This document shows, piece by piece, positions 7,202-14,285 of a DNA stretch of 25,565 nt. The stretch is from CAXXOK01 sp001604115 (GTDB lineage Bacteria > Bacillota > Clostridia > Christensenellales > Aristaeellaceae): the NCBI GenBank assembly GCA_034928535.1, contig JAYFOV010000030.1:1-25565 (forward strand), given 5' to 3'. Each line of letters opens with the position of its first letter. The first letter of the stretch is position 1. The notes under the pieces were generated by a model that was not told where the DNA came from, searched no databases, and saw only the letters and a list, made by a program, of their open reading frames with translations. The position numbers and the translations under genes were made by a program.

Positions 7202-7654
7202 TCACTCCGCCCGCTCATCAATGCACTTGAACAGCGCTCCGCCAAGGGCGTATACATCGTCGATGGCAATGGCGGTGCCATCCAGCAGCACGATCTGCCG
7301 ATTGAATCTATCTACTTTCTTGACGCGCCCAGTGACAACCCTATACATGCCGCCTTCTTTTCGCGCATCCGCGACAAAGTAGGTGATGCGCACCGCCGGC
7401 CGGGATTGGATGTTGTCCAGCAAAAGCTGCAGCTTATGGCTGAGCATCAGCTTTTCGTCCTCATCCAACTCAATGCGGTGGTCGGTCATGCGCGCGGTTT
7501 CCAGTATGGCCGAATCATACCCGGCCAGTGCCGCAAAGGGCAGGAACTGTGCCGCACGGCTCTCCATTGGCATGGGTGGGTGCCTGCGGGAAGCAGGGCG
7601 GGGCAGGCGAAGAAGGTCATCGTAGCGGCGCGGGTCATCAGGGCTGCTGTTCAC
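7202..7654 (-). CDS. YolD-like protein, accessory to Y-family polymerase
   Basis: This is a hydrophilic cytoplasmic protein of 150 residues from the start I prefer. It has a conserved opening (RAAQFLPFAALAGYDSAILE, then ARMTDHRIELDEDEKLML) followed by a small beta-rich part with TYFVADARKEGGMYRVVTG and RVKKVDRFNRQIVLLDG, ending in IAIDDVYALGG. This layout resembles the YolD-like proteins encoded beside UvrX/UmuC-type polymerases in Firmicutes. Their role is poorly known and may parallel UmuD. I start it at GTG 7654, which has an AGGAGG site 8 bases upstream and lies 13 bases after the polymerase stop. ATG 7660 is only 2 bases from that site, and the frame's first start, TTG 7687, would overlap the polymerase gene. 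It is co-transcribed with the polymerase. The family call rests on pattern and context. Confidence 0.72.
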   Translation of the reverse strand: MNSSPDDPRRYDDLLRLPRPASRRHPPMPMESRAAQFLPFAALAGYDSAILETARMTDHRIELDEDEKLMLSHKLQLLLDNIQSRPAVRITYFVADARKEGGMYRVVTGRVKKVDRFNRQIVLLDGTAIAIDDVYALGGALFKCIDERAE

Positions 7655-7667
7655 GGTCATTCCCTCC

Positions 7668-9194
7668 TCATGCTTTATGCCCGCCAATTTGTTTGTTGCG
7701 CAACATGGTGGTAGCGCCTTCCTCCAGATTCAAACCCTTCAGAATGGCGTTTTTGCCGTATTTTTTTTGAATGGACAGCATCGTGTGCTGCAAGCGTTTT
7801 TCGCTGGCGAGCACTGCCGCTTCGGCTTGCCGCTTGGCGGCCAGCGCCGCATAATCCGTGAACAGATCGAGTTGTTCAACCTTCGGGGTGCTGTTCACGC
7901 TGCTTTCTGCGGCAAGGTGACCCGCAGCCAGATTGACCCGGCGCACCAGCAATGCTCGCGCAGCGATGCGTTCATACAGCGCCATGACCGCATCAACGAT
8001 GATCCGCGTGGACGATGTCCATCCGCCCAGGCTGGCCGAGCCATGCGCGGCCTTAGGCGCAGTGCGTCCGTAAAAATCGACGGTAACGGGACCCTTGTAG
8101 GCTTGCCTGCGCACGGGGTCGGTCAGGTTCTCGGTGTCATAGCCCAGCATCAAGACGATCTGATCGGTCACAAGGCCTTTATCTACCAAATCCAACGTGA
8201 GCACCTCAGCCATCTCGCGCACGATCAGCCGGGTTTTGTCAAAATCATAGGGGGAGTGCAGCACTTGACCGGAGCTCACGCTGTTGCTCTGCGGCTTGTA
8301 GGCTTTGATCTCGGCAATGGTGCAGGGCTCCCAGCCCCATGCATGGTCAATCAGCAATTCCGCGTTTACCCCGAATACTTGATACAGCAAGTCCGCATTC
8401 CAATAGTCCGTGTCTGCGCCCAGCGAACACCGGGCAATATCGCCCATAGTGAACATGCCCAGATCCGCCAATTTTTTGGCATAACCGCGGCCAATGCGCC
8501 AAAAATCCCGCAGGGGACGGTGTGACCACAGCAGGCAACGGTAGGCGGCTTCGTCCAGCTCAGCGATGCGCACGCCATCTTTGTCGGCGGGTGCATGCTT
8601 GGCTACGATATCCATGGCTACCTTGCCCAGATACAGGTTGGTGCCGACGCCTGCGGTGGCGGTGATGCCCGTGGTGCGCAGCACGGCGCTGATGATACGC
8701 ATGGCCAGCTCGCGCGCCGTGATCTGGTAGTGATCCAGATAGCAGGTCACATCCAGGAACACTTCATCAATGGAGTACACATGGATGTCCTCGGCGGCAA
8801 TGTATTGCAGGTAAAGATGGTAGATCTGCGTGCTGATTTCTATGTAGCGGGCCATCTGCGGCGGCGCGATGATGTAGTCCACTGCAAGGGATGCATTCCC
8901 GGCAAGCTCTGGCGCGTTGTAGGATTCGCCGGTAAACCTGTGCTCCGGCGCTTGTCGCAGGCGCTGGGCATTGACCTCGCGCAGGGTCTGCACCACTTCA
9001 AACAGACGGGCACGCCCGGGTATACCGTACGCTTTGAGCGTAGGGGATACGGCAAGGCAAATGGTCTTTTCGGTTCGTCTGGCATCCGCCACCACCAAAT
9101 GGGTGGTCATGGGATCCAGCCCGCGTTCCATACATTCAACGGAAGCGTAGAAGCTTTTCAAGTCGATGCAGACATAGGTATGTTGGCGATCCAT
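7668..9194 (-). CDS. Y-family translesion DNA polymerase (UmuC/UvrX/DinB type)
   Basis: This 508-residue enzyme copies damaged DNA with low fidelity. The palm has the first metal-binding Asp in YVCIDLKSFYASVEC (Asp11) and the second metal site in VYSIDEVFLDVT (Asp143, Glu144). A thumb/HhH region follows around LRDFWRIGRGYAKKLADLGM. The C-terminal little-finger part is longer than in DinB, as in UvrX/UmuC relatives, and ends with KKYGKNAILKGLNLEEGAT, a tail typical of Firmicute UvrX-like proteins. I start it at ATG 9194 (MDRQHTYVC) with a GGAGGG site 7 bases upstream. The open frame continues to 9365 but the added residues look non-coding and lie over the promoter. Regulation by LexA is suggested by the box at 9254-9267. 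It has no obvious link to the surrounding sugar genes. Confidence 0.93.
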   Translation of the reverse strand: MDRQHTYVCIDLKSFYASVECMERGLDPMTTHLVVADARRTEKTICLAVSPTLKAYGIPGRARLFEVVQTLREVNAQRLRQAPEHRFTGESYNAPELAGNASLAVDYIIAPPQMARYIEISTQIYHLYLQYIAAEDIHVYSIDEVFLDVTCYLDHYQITARELAMRIISAVLRTTGITATAGVGTNLYLGKVAMDIVAKHAPADKDGVRIAELDEAAYRCLLWSHRPLRDFWRIGRGYAKKLADLGMFTMGDIARCSLGADTDYWNADLLYQVFGVNAELLIDHAWGWEPCTIAEIKAYKPQSNSVSSGQVLHSPYDFDKTRLIVREMAEVLTLDLVDKGLVTDQIVLMLGYDTENLTDPVRRQAYKGPVTVDFYGRTAPKAAHGSASLGGWTSSTRIIVDAVMALYERIAARALLVRRVNLAAGHLAAESSVNSTPKVEQLDLFTDYAALAAKRQAEAAVLASEKRLQHTMLSIQKKYGKNAILKGLNLEEGATTMLRNKQIGGHKA

Positions 9195-9227
9195 CTGCGC
9201 TCCCTCCCTTGCTGGCTTGGCAAGGCC

Positions 9228-9257
9228 ATTATACCACAATACCGGACAAAATGCGAA
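9228..9257 (-). promoter_or_regulatory. Promoter of the polymerase/YolD-like cassette
   Basis: On the minus strand TTCGCA (9257-9252) is followed after 18 bases by a consensus TATAAT (9233-9228). The -10 is 33 bases upstream of the ATG at 9194. The -35 overlaps the LexA-like box. Confidence 0.6.
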
Positions 9258-9267
9258 CATATATTCT
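9254..9267. promoter_or_regulatory. LexA/DinR-like SOS box candidate
   Basis: CGAACATATATTCT resembles the Gram-positive LexA box CGAAC-N4-GTTCG: one half-site is perfect and the other matches 3 of 5. It overlaps the -35 of the polymerase promoter, the expected place for a repressor of a damage-inducible gene. The match is imperfect, so this is a candidate. Confidence 0.45.
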
Positions 9268-9448
9268 GGGTATCGGTTTGCCAGGCGGATATTGACGCTG
9301 GTAGACGGTAGAGCCGTTGGCGGGGATGCAGGCAAAGGGCTTGGAGTACAGCGGCCTGCTAGCATTGTGCCTGTGCACCGTGAGAACAGGACTCAAGGCT
9401 GCTGCATGTCGGCATAGAAACGTGACCTTGATGAGCAATTCAAAAACA

Positions 9449-9456
9449 TAACGTTA
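9449..9456. promoter_or_regulatory. LacI-type operator O1 upstream of the GH36 promoter
   Basis: TAACGTTA is palindromic with a central CpG, the hallmark of LacI/GalR-family operators, and continues as ACCG on the right. It lies 22 bases upstream of the -35 box. Its centre is exactly 100 bases from that of the better copy at 9547-9558. Confidence 0.5.
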
Positions 9457-9478
9457 CCGAAATTTGGCGTATAGTCCG

Positions 9479-9507
9479 TTGACACAGAGCGGAATTTAAG
9501 CTAGTAT
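9479..9507 (+). promoter_or_regulatory. Promoter of the GH36-GH31-sensor kinase-response regulator operon
   Basis: TTGACA (9479-9484), a 17-base spacer, then TAGTAT (9502-9507). The predicted start of transcription is near 9514, which leaves a leader of about 220 bases before the GH36 ATG. Confidence 0.6.
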
Positions 9508-9546
9508 TTACTATAAAGTATGAGGTTTAGTCAAACTTTCATATAG

Positions 9547-9558
9547 CGTAACGTTACG
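9547..9558. promoter_or_regulatory. LacI-type operator O2 downstream of the GH36 promoter
   Basis: CGTAACGTTACG is a perfect 12-base palindrome about 35-45 bases downstream of the predicted transcription start. With O1 it brackets the promoter, an arrangement suited to DNA-loop repression. A close copy (10 of 12) lies at the CUT2 promoter (20723-20734). Confidence 0.55.
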
Positions 9559-9692
9559 GATATCATGCCTATCAGCCTGCGCACAGGCGAACCAACCGGC
9601 TGCTGAGGGATGGCACACCGCGGCAAAACCACACAACGGCAGTAGCTGCTTTGGCGCAGGCGAATATGGCGCACCCACAGGAGAACCTCACC

Positions 9693-9755
9693 ATGACATT
9701 GCCCATGCGCCAACGGGCGCAGGGCTGGAGGAAAAATGAGAACATTGCTGGCTGA
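9693..9755 (+). CDS. Possible 20-codon leader frame overlapping the GH36 start
   Basis: The ATG at 9693 has an AGGAG site about 9 bases upstream and opens a 20-residue frame (MTLPMRQRAQGWRKNENIAG) that ends 20 bases inside the GH36 gene. It could couple translation to GH36. It is short, basic and unlike known leaders, so chance is quite possible. Confidence 0.2.
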   Translation: MTLPMRQRAQGWRKNENIAG

Positions 9756-11820
9756 ATACGTTTTGGGCGATCTTTGCGTACAATACCATACCGATGAGCA
9801 GCGCCACGCGGTCGGGCTGCAGGTGGTTCCCAACGGGATGCAGGGACGTGTGCAGGCGAAAGACCAGGCCATCGATCCGCTGGTGCAGCTGATGATCCGC
9901 GGGGATGATTTTCCCAATGGTTTTGCCAATGGGCATACGCTGCGCAACAACGCATCGGTGCTCCGTTTCCATTTCTGGGAACAGACGCGGCAGGATACTG
10001 CGAACAGAACCTGCATCCTCACCACGCTGCGCTCCGGCGATGGGCAGATGCTAACGCATAGCTTGGCTCATGATCATGGAAGCCGTGGGCTGGAAATCGT
10101 TACTTCTTATCACAACGGAAGCGGCCAACCTGTAACGCTGGAGATGCTTTCCAGCGCTTGCCTGGGCGGTATCACGCCCTTCATTGGCGGCGATGCGCCG
10201 CAAAGCCTTACCATCCACAGGTGGCGCAGCAGGTGGAGCAATGAGGCGCGGCTGGAGAGCATCGCGGCAGAGGACTTGCAGCTGGAGCCGAGCTGGTCGG
10301 GCTACGGGGTCGCCTGCGAACGCTTTGGGCAGACCGGCTCCATGCCGGTGCGCAAGTTTTTTCCGATGGTCGCGGTGGAGGATACCCAAAACCATGTGCT
10401 GTGGGGCATGCAGCTGGCGTGCCCCTCCTCCTGGCAGATGGAGCTGTACCGCCGAGATGATGCGCTGTGCGTCTCGGGCGGGCTGGCGGATTTTGATTTT
10501 GGCCATTGGCAAAAAACGCTGCAGCCTGGCGAATCGATCGCCACGCCGGCAGCCGCGCTGACGGTATGCACTGGAACGTTGGATGGCCTTTGCCAGCGTT
10601 TGACCGCCATGCAGGCCAAGCCGCTGGCCGCCATGGCGATGCCTGCGCGCCTGCCGGTCGTGTTCAACGAGTTTTGCACAACATGGGGCAACCCCTCGCG
10701 TGAAAACATCCAGCGCATCCTCATGCTGTTGCGGGGGCGGGATATCGACTATTTCGTGATCGATTCCGGCTGGTATGCGGATGAAGCCAAGGGCTGGGAA
10801 GCGAACATGGGGGATTGGGAGATCAACGAACGGCTGTTTCCGGGAGGGCTTGATGCCGTGGTCGAGGATATCCGCAGCACGGGGCTCAAGCCGGGCATCT
10901 GGTTTGAACCCGAGGTTTGCGGACAGGATGCCAGCGCGTTTGCGCAGACCGACCACCTGCTCAAGCGAAACGGCACGCCCATCACCACCGGGAAACGCCG
11001 TTTTTGGGACTTGTGTGATCCTTGGGTGCAAGCTTATCTGCGCAAACGGGTGGTGGGCTTGTTGCTGCAATATGGCTTTGAATATGTTAAAATTGATTAT
11101 AATGACAGTATCGGCATCGGGTGCGACCACCCTGACGGCTTGGGCGAAGGGTTGCGATGCAACCAGCAAGCCGCGCGCGATTTTTTGGCGGGCATCCTGA
11201 CGGCGGTGCCGGGCATCCTGTTGGAAAACTGCTCCTCCGGCGGGCATCGGCTGGAGCCGTCTTTTCTGGGCATCAGTCAGCTATCTTCCTTTTCCGATGC
11301 GCATGAAGTGCGCGAAATACCCATTGTTGCAGCCAATTTGCACCGTGTCATGCTGCCACGCCAGAGTCTGATATGGGCTGTGCTTCGCAAAGAGGACAGC
11401 CCTAAGCGTCTTGCATGGTCACTGTGCGCGACGTTTTTGGGCGTGATGTGCCTTTCCGGCGATGTGTATGACCTCAATGCGGCGCAGTGGGCCATGGTGG
11501 ATGAGGGGATACGCTTCTACCGCGCGGTATCCGCCATTATTGAGGATGGCGTGAGCCTGCGCCATGGGCCGCCCGTTGCGAGCTATCGACACCCGCAAGG
11601 CTGGCAGGCTGTGGAACGTACAGCCAGCGATGGACGTGAAAAGCTGTTGGTCGTACATCAGTTTGACCAAACGACGGAGGAAATCCGGCTGCCGCTGGAC
11701 GGCGAGTATTCCATCTGTGATGTGTTTGGCGATCCGGCATGCACAGTTGCGCTGCAGCAGGGTATGCTGCGGGTCACCCTGACGGATGGCGCATGCGCAT
11801 TGCACCTGCGCAAGGTGTGA
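9736..11820 (+). CDS. Alpha-galactosidase, glycoside hydrolase family 36
   Basis: This 694-residue enzyme should remove terminal alpha-galactosyl residues (raffinose-, melibiose- or galactomannan-type oligosaccharides). GH36 layout: an N-terminal beta-supersandwich (about 1-300), a TIM barrel (about 310-620), and a C-terminal beta domain. Barrel motifs are YFVIDSGWYAD, MGDWEINERLFPGGL, KPGIWFEPEV and YVKIDYND, with the nucleophile Asp454 in the KxDYN motif. The acid/base is likely Asp521 in FSDAHE after ENCSSGGHRLEP. Length fits the family (about 700-730). There is no signal peptide, so it acts in the cytoplasm. The start is ATG 9736 behind TGGAGG. It opens a four-gene operon with GH31 and a two-component system, and is probably controlled by the palindromic operators at 9449 and 9547. 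Alpha-N-acetylgalactosaminidase activity, also found in GH36, cannot be excluded. Confidence 0.93.
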   Translation: MRTLLAEYVLGDLCVQYHTDEQRHAVGLQVVPNGMQGRVQAKDQAIDPLVQLMIRGDDFPNGFANGHTLRNNASVLRFHFWEQTRQDTANRTCILTTLRSGDGQMLTHSLAHDHGSRGLEIVTSYHNGSGQPVTLEMLSSACLGGITPFIGGDAPQSLTIHRWRSRWSNEARLESIAAEDLQLEPSWSGYGVACERFGQTGSMPVRKFFPMVAVEDTQNHVLWGMQLACPSSWQMELYRRDDALCVSGGLADFDFGHWQKTLQPGESIATPAAALTVCTGTLDGLCQRLTAMQAKPLAAMAMPARLPVVFNEFCTTWGNPSRENIQRILMLLRGRDIDYFVIDSGWYADEAKGWEANMGDWEINERLFPGGLDAVVEDIRSTGLKPGIWFEPEVCGQDASAFAQTDHLLKRNGTPITTGKRRFWDLCDPWVQAYLRKRVVGLLLQYGFEYVKIDYNDSIGIGCDHPDGLGEGLRCNQQAARDFLAGILTAVPGILLENCSSGGHRLEPSFLGISQLSSFSDAHEVREIPIVAANLHRVMLPRQSLIWAVLRKEDSPKRLAWSLCATFLGVMCLSGDVYDLNAAQWAMVDEGIRFYRAVSAIIEDGVSLRHGPPVASYRHPQGWQAVERTASDGREKLLVVHQFDQTTEEIRLPLDGEYSICDVFGDPACTVALQQGMLRVTLTDGACALHLRKV

Positions 11821-11828
11821 GGGTATTG

Positions 11829-11861
11829 ATGGCATATAGAAAGCGTGGGTATATCGCATGA
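11829..11861 (+). CDS. Possible 10-codon leader frame ending on the GH31 start codon
   Basis: ATG 11829 follows GAGGG with 6 bases between and encodes MAYRKRGYIA. Its stop shares the ATGA at 11858-11861 with the GH31 start. The GH31 ATG itself has only a weak upstream site, so re-initiation after this mini-frame would explain its translation. It may equally be chance. Confidence 0.25.
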   Translation: MAYRKRGYIA

Positions 11862-14224
11862 CAGACCAAATAGAGTGCCAGGATTTTGTGTTGCATGTGG
11901 AGCAGGTGAGCAGCCAGGTAGTGCATGTTACCGCCTGCCCAGATGGGGGGCAGGTTTCCCGAAGCGCCTTGATTGCCGAGGATTGGCATCCTGTTGCGGC
12001 GCCGGAGAAGACCGCTGTACTTGCGCCGGATGGCCGCATCCAATTTTACAACCGGCATGGGGCTGCGGTGCTGGAAGCCCTCACGCATACGCTGACGCCC
12101 AAGACCGTTTACCGCTATGTGAGCGAAGGCGATGCTGCCGTGCAGACCAAGCATACGGCCAATGGCGATGTGGCCTATATCGCCAACGCCCGGCAGGAGC
12201 CCTGCGGCACCGCCTTCCATGGCCGGATCGGATTGCGGATTTCCCCAAGCGAGCACCTGTACGGGCTTGGGCAGCATGAGGATGGGTTGTATGATTACCG
12301 CGGGCGGCGGGAGTATCTTTACCAGAACAACATGAAAATCGCGATCCCCTTCCTGATCTCCTCGCGCAACTATGGGGTGCTCATCGACACGGAAAGCGCA
12401 ATGGTGTTTGAGGAAAACAACGCGGAAATGAGCTTTGCGCTGGAAACCGTCACGGCGCTTTCCTACTACGTGATCACCGGTGATAGCTTTGATGAAATCA
12501 TCGCTACACTTCGTTTGCTGACCGGCCGCGCGCCCATGCTGCCCCGCTGGGCCTGCGGATACATACAGTCGAAGGAACGCTACCGCTCTGCCGCCGAGTT
12601 GGTGGAGGTGGCGGACACCTTTCGAAAGCTTGACATCCCGGTAGATTGCATCGTGCAGGACTGGCACACCTGGGCGGAAGGGCTGTGGGGTGAAAAACAG
12701 CCTGATCCTGTGCGCTACCCGGATCCCCCCGCCATGGTGGGCGCATTGCACGCCCGGCATGTGCGGCTGATGGTGTCGATTTGGCCGAACATGACGCCAA
12801 CAGGTCAGGATTACCGCGCCTTTCAGGCGCGGGGGCTGCTGCTGCCTAACGCGGCGGTGTATGATGCCTTCCGGGAGGAAGGCCGGGCCCTGTACTGGCA
12901 GCAGTGCGAGGCCGTATGGTTTGCCGCCGGAGTAGACGCTTGGTGGTGCGACAATGCGGAGCCGTTTTCCGATGCGGACTGGAGCGGCGCCGTCAAACGC
13001 AGCGAGGCATTGCGATACCGGCTTGTTGTGGCAGACTCCGAGAAATCGATGGACTGGACGCGGTTGAATGCTTACGGCCTGTACCACGCGAAGGGCATTT
13101 ATGAAAACTGGCGCCGCCAAAACACGGCCAAGCGTGTGGTGAACCTGACACGCTCCACCTATGCATCCGGGCAGCGGTATGGTGTGGTGGCCTGGTCGGG
13201 CGACCTGAGCGCAAAGTGGTCGGTGTTCAAAAACCAGATCACGGAGGGCATCAAATTTTGCATGAGCGGCGCCCCTTACTGGACGCTGGACATCGGCGGT
13301 TTTTTTACCGTGCGGGATCGTTATGAGAACCGCGGCTGCGGCAAGGCCGGCGACAGCACGCCGCTGTGGTTCTGGGATGGCGACTATAACGATGGCGTGC
13401 AGGATCTGGGGTACCGGGAGCTGTATGTCCGCTGGCTGCAATATGCCACGTTCTTGCCCATGTTTCGCGCCCATGGCACGGATACGCCGCGCGAGCCATG
13501 GCAGTTTGGCAAGCCGGGCGAACCCTTTTACGACACGATTGTCTCGTTCATTCGCCTGCGGTATCGCTTGCTGCCATACCTGTACGCGGCGATGGCGGCG
13601 GTCGCCTTCCGCAATGATACGATGCTGCGCAGCCTGATGTTCGATTTTGCCAACGACAGCCGCGTTGCCGACATCTCGGGCAGCTTTATGCTTGGGCGCG
13701 CGCTGCTCATTTGCCCCGTCACGCGACCCATGTACTATGCGCCTGGCAGCGTGCCCTTGGATGGCGTGGACAAAACCTGGCCGGTCTACCTGCCAGAAGG
13801 CACACTTTGGTATGATTTTTGGACGCACCGAGCCTATGAAGGCGGGCAGACAGTTGTCTGTGACGCGCCCTTGGAGCGCATGCCGATCTATGTGCGCGCA
13901 GGGTCGATCCTGCCGTTGGCGGCCCCGATGACCTATGCGGATGAGCAGCGGGGCGAATGTGCGGAGATCGTTGTGTTTGGCGGAGGGGACGGTACGTTCA
14001 CGCTGTACAACGACGCGGGCGACGGCTATGGCTACGAAAGTGGCGACTATGCCATGGTGCCAATGCGCTACACACACGCGACCCAAACGCTGACCTTTGG
14101 CAGTGTTGTTGGACAGTATCCCTGCCAGACACGCTTTGCGCTGCGGCTGGTCAACGACGGCAGCATGGCGGATTGCGGCACCATCGACTATGCCGGGGCG
14201 CACATGACGGTTTGCCTGGCTTAA
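11858..14224 (+). CDS. Glycoside hydrolase family 31 (alpha-glucosidase/alpha-xylosidase type)
   Basis: This 788-residue enzyme belongs to GH31, retaining alpha-glycosidases. The N-terminal mutarotase-like sandwich contains LYGLGQHEDGLYDYRG. The TIM barrel starts near residue 230 with MLPRWACGYIQSKERY, and VDCIVQDWHTWAEGLWG follows. The nucleophile is Asp365 in GVDAWWCDNAEPF and the acid/base is Asp449 in VVAWSGDLSAKW. The C-terminal domains start after the MFRAHGTDTPREPW loop. The Cys in WWCDNAEP, where many members have Leu or Thr, marks a less-studied branch. Substrate could be alpha-glucoside, alpha-xyloside or alpha-galactoside. There is no signal peptide. It starts 37 bases after the GH36 stop with a poor ribosome-binding site, so it is likely coupled to the upstream translation. 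Co-transcription with GH36 suggests both enzymes act on one imported oligosaccharide. Confidence 0.93.
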   Translation: MTDQIECQDFVLHVEQVSSQVVHVTACPDGGQVSRSALIAEDWHPVAAPEKTAVLAPDGRIQFYNRHGAAVLEALTHTLTPKTVYRYVSEGDAAVQTKHTANGDVAYIANARQEPCGTAFHGRIGLRISPSEHLYGLGQHEDGLYDYRGRREYLYQNNMKIAIPFLISSRNYGVLIDTESAMVFEENNAEMSFALETVTALSYYVITGDSFDEIIATLRLLTGRAPMLPRWACGYIQSKERYRSAAELVEVADTFRKLDIPVDCIVQDWHTWAEGLWGEKQPDPVRYPDPPAMVGALHARHVRLMVSIWPNMTPTGQDYRAFQARGLLLPNAAVYDAFREEGRALYWQQCEAVWFAAGVDAWWCDNAEPFSDADWSGAVKRSEALRYRLVVADSEKSMDWTRLNAYGLYHAKGIYENWRRQNTAKRVVNLTRSTYASGQRYGVVAWSGDLSAKWSVFKNQITEGIKFCMSGAPYWTLDIGGFFTVRDRYENRGCGKAGDSTPLWFWDGDYNDGVQDLGYRELYVRWLQYATFLPMFRAHGTDTPREPWQFGKPGEPFYDTIVSFIRLRYRLLPYLYAAMAAVAFRNDTMLRSLMFDFANDSRVADISGSFMLGRALLICPVTRPMYYAPGSVPLDGVDKTWPVYLPEGTLWYDFWTHRAYEGGQTVVCDAPLERMPIYVRAGSILPLAAPMTYADEQRGECAEIVVFGGGDGTFTLYNDAGDGYGYESGDYAMVPMRYTHATQTLTFGSVVGQYPCQTRFALRLVNDGSMADCGTIDYAGAHMTVCLA

Positions 14225-14285
14225 GGGAGAGGAGGGCTCGGCGCTGCATAAGCTCATACTGGAAAACAAGTTTTACCTCAAGCTG

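Larger units (their letters stand above)
9195..9735. other. Divergent intergenic region between polymerase and alpha-galactosidase genes
   Basis: No convincing full-size gene is seen in these 541 bases. The left part holds the SOS-type promoter. Bases 9268-9440 show nothing I recognise. The right part holds the GH36 promoter between two palindromic operators and then a leader of about 220 bases (9514-9735). The leader contains a long-range 8-bp pairing (9575-9582 with 9654-9661) and a possible small frame at 9693. I do not recognise a known riboswitch. Confidence 0.5.

Noticed and set aside
9195..9365. N-terminal extension of the polymerase gene up to 9365
   Set aside because: The extension covers the TATAAT promoter and SOS-like box, and a good ribosome-binding site sits before ATG 9194.
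9268..9440. Possible gene remnant in the polymerase-GH36 spacer
   Set aside because: Short frames there have no ribosome-binding site and no recognisable motif.
11774..14269. Very long open frame (831 codons) on the minus strand across the GH31 gene
   Set aside because: It mirrors GH31, has no ribosome-binding site, is rich in His, Arg and Gln and shows no domain. It is a by-product of GC-rich codon use in the true gene.
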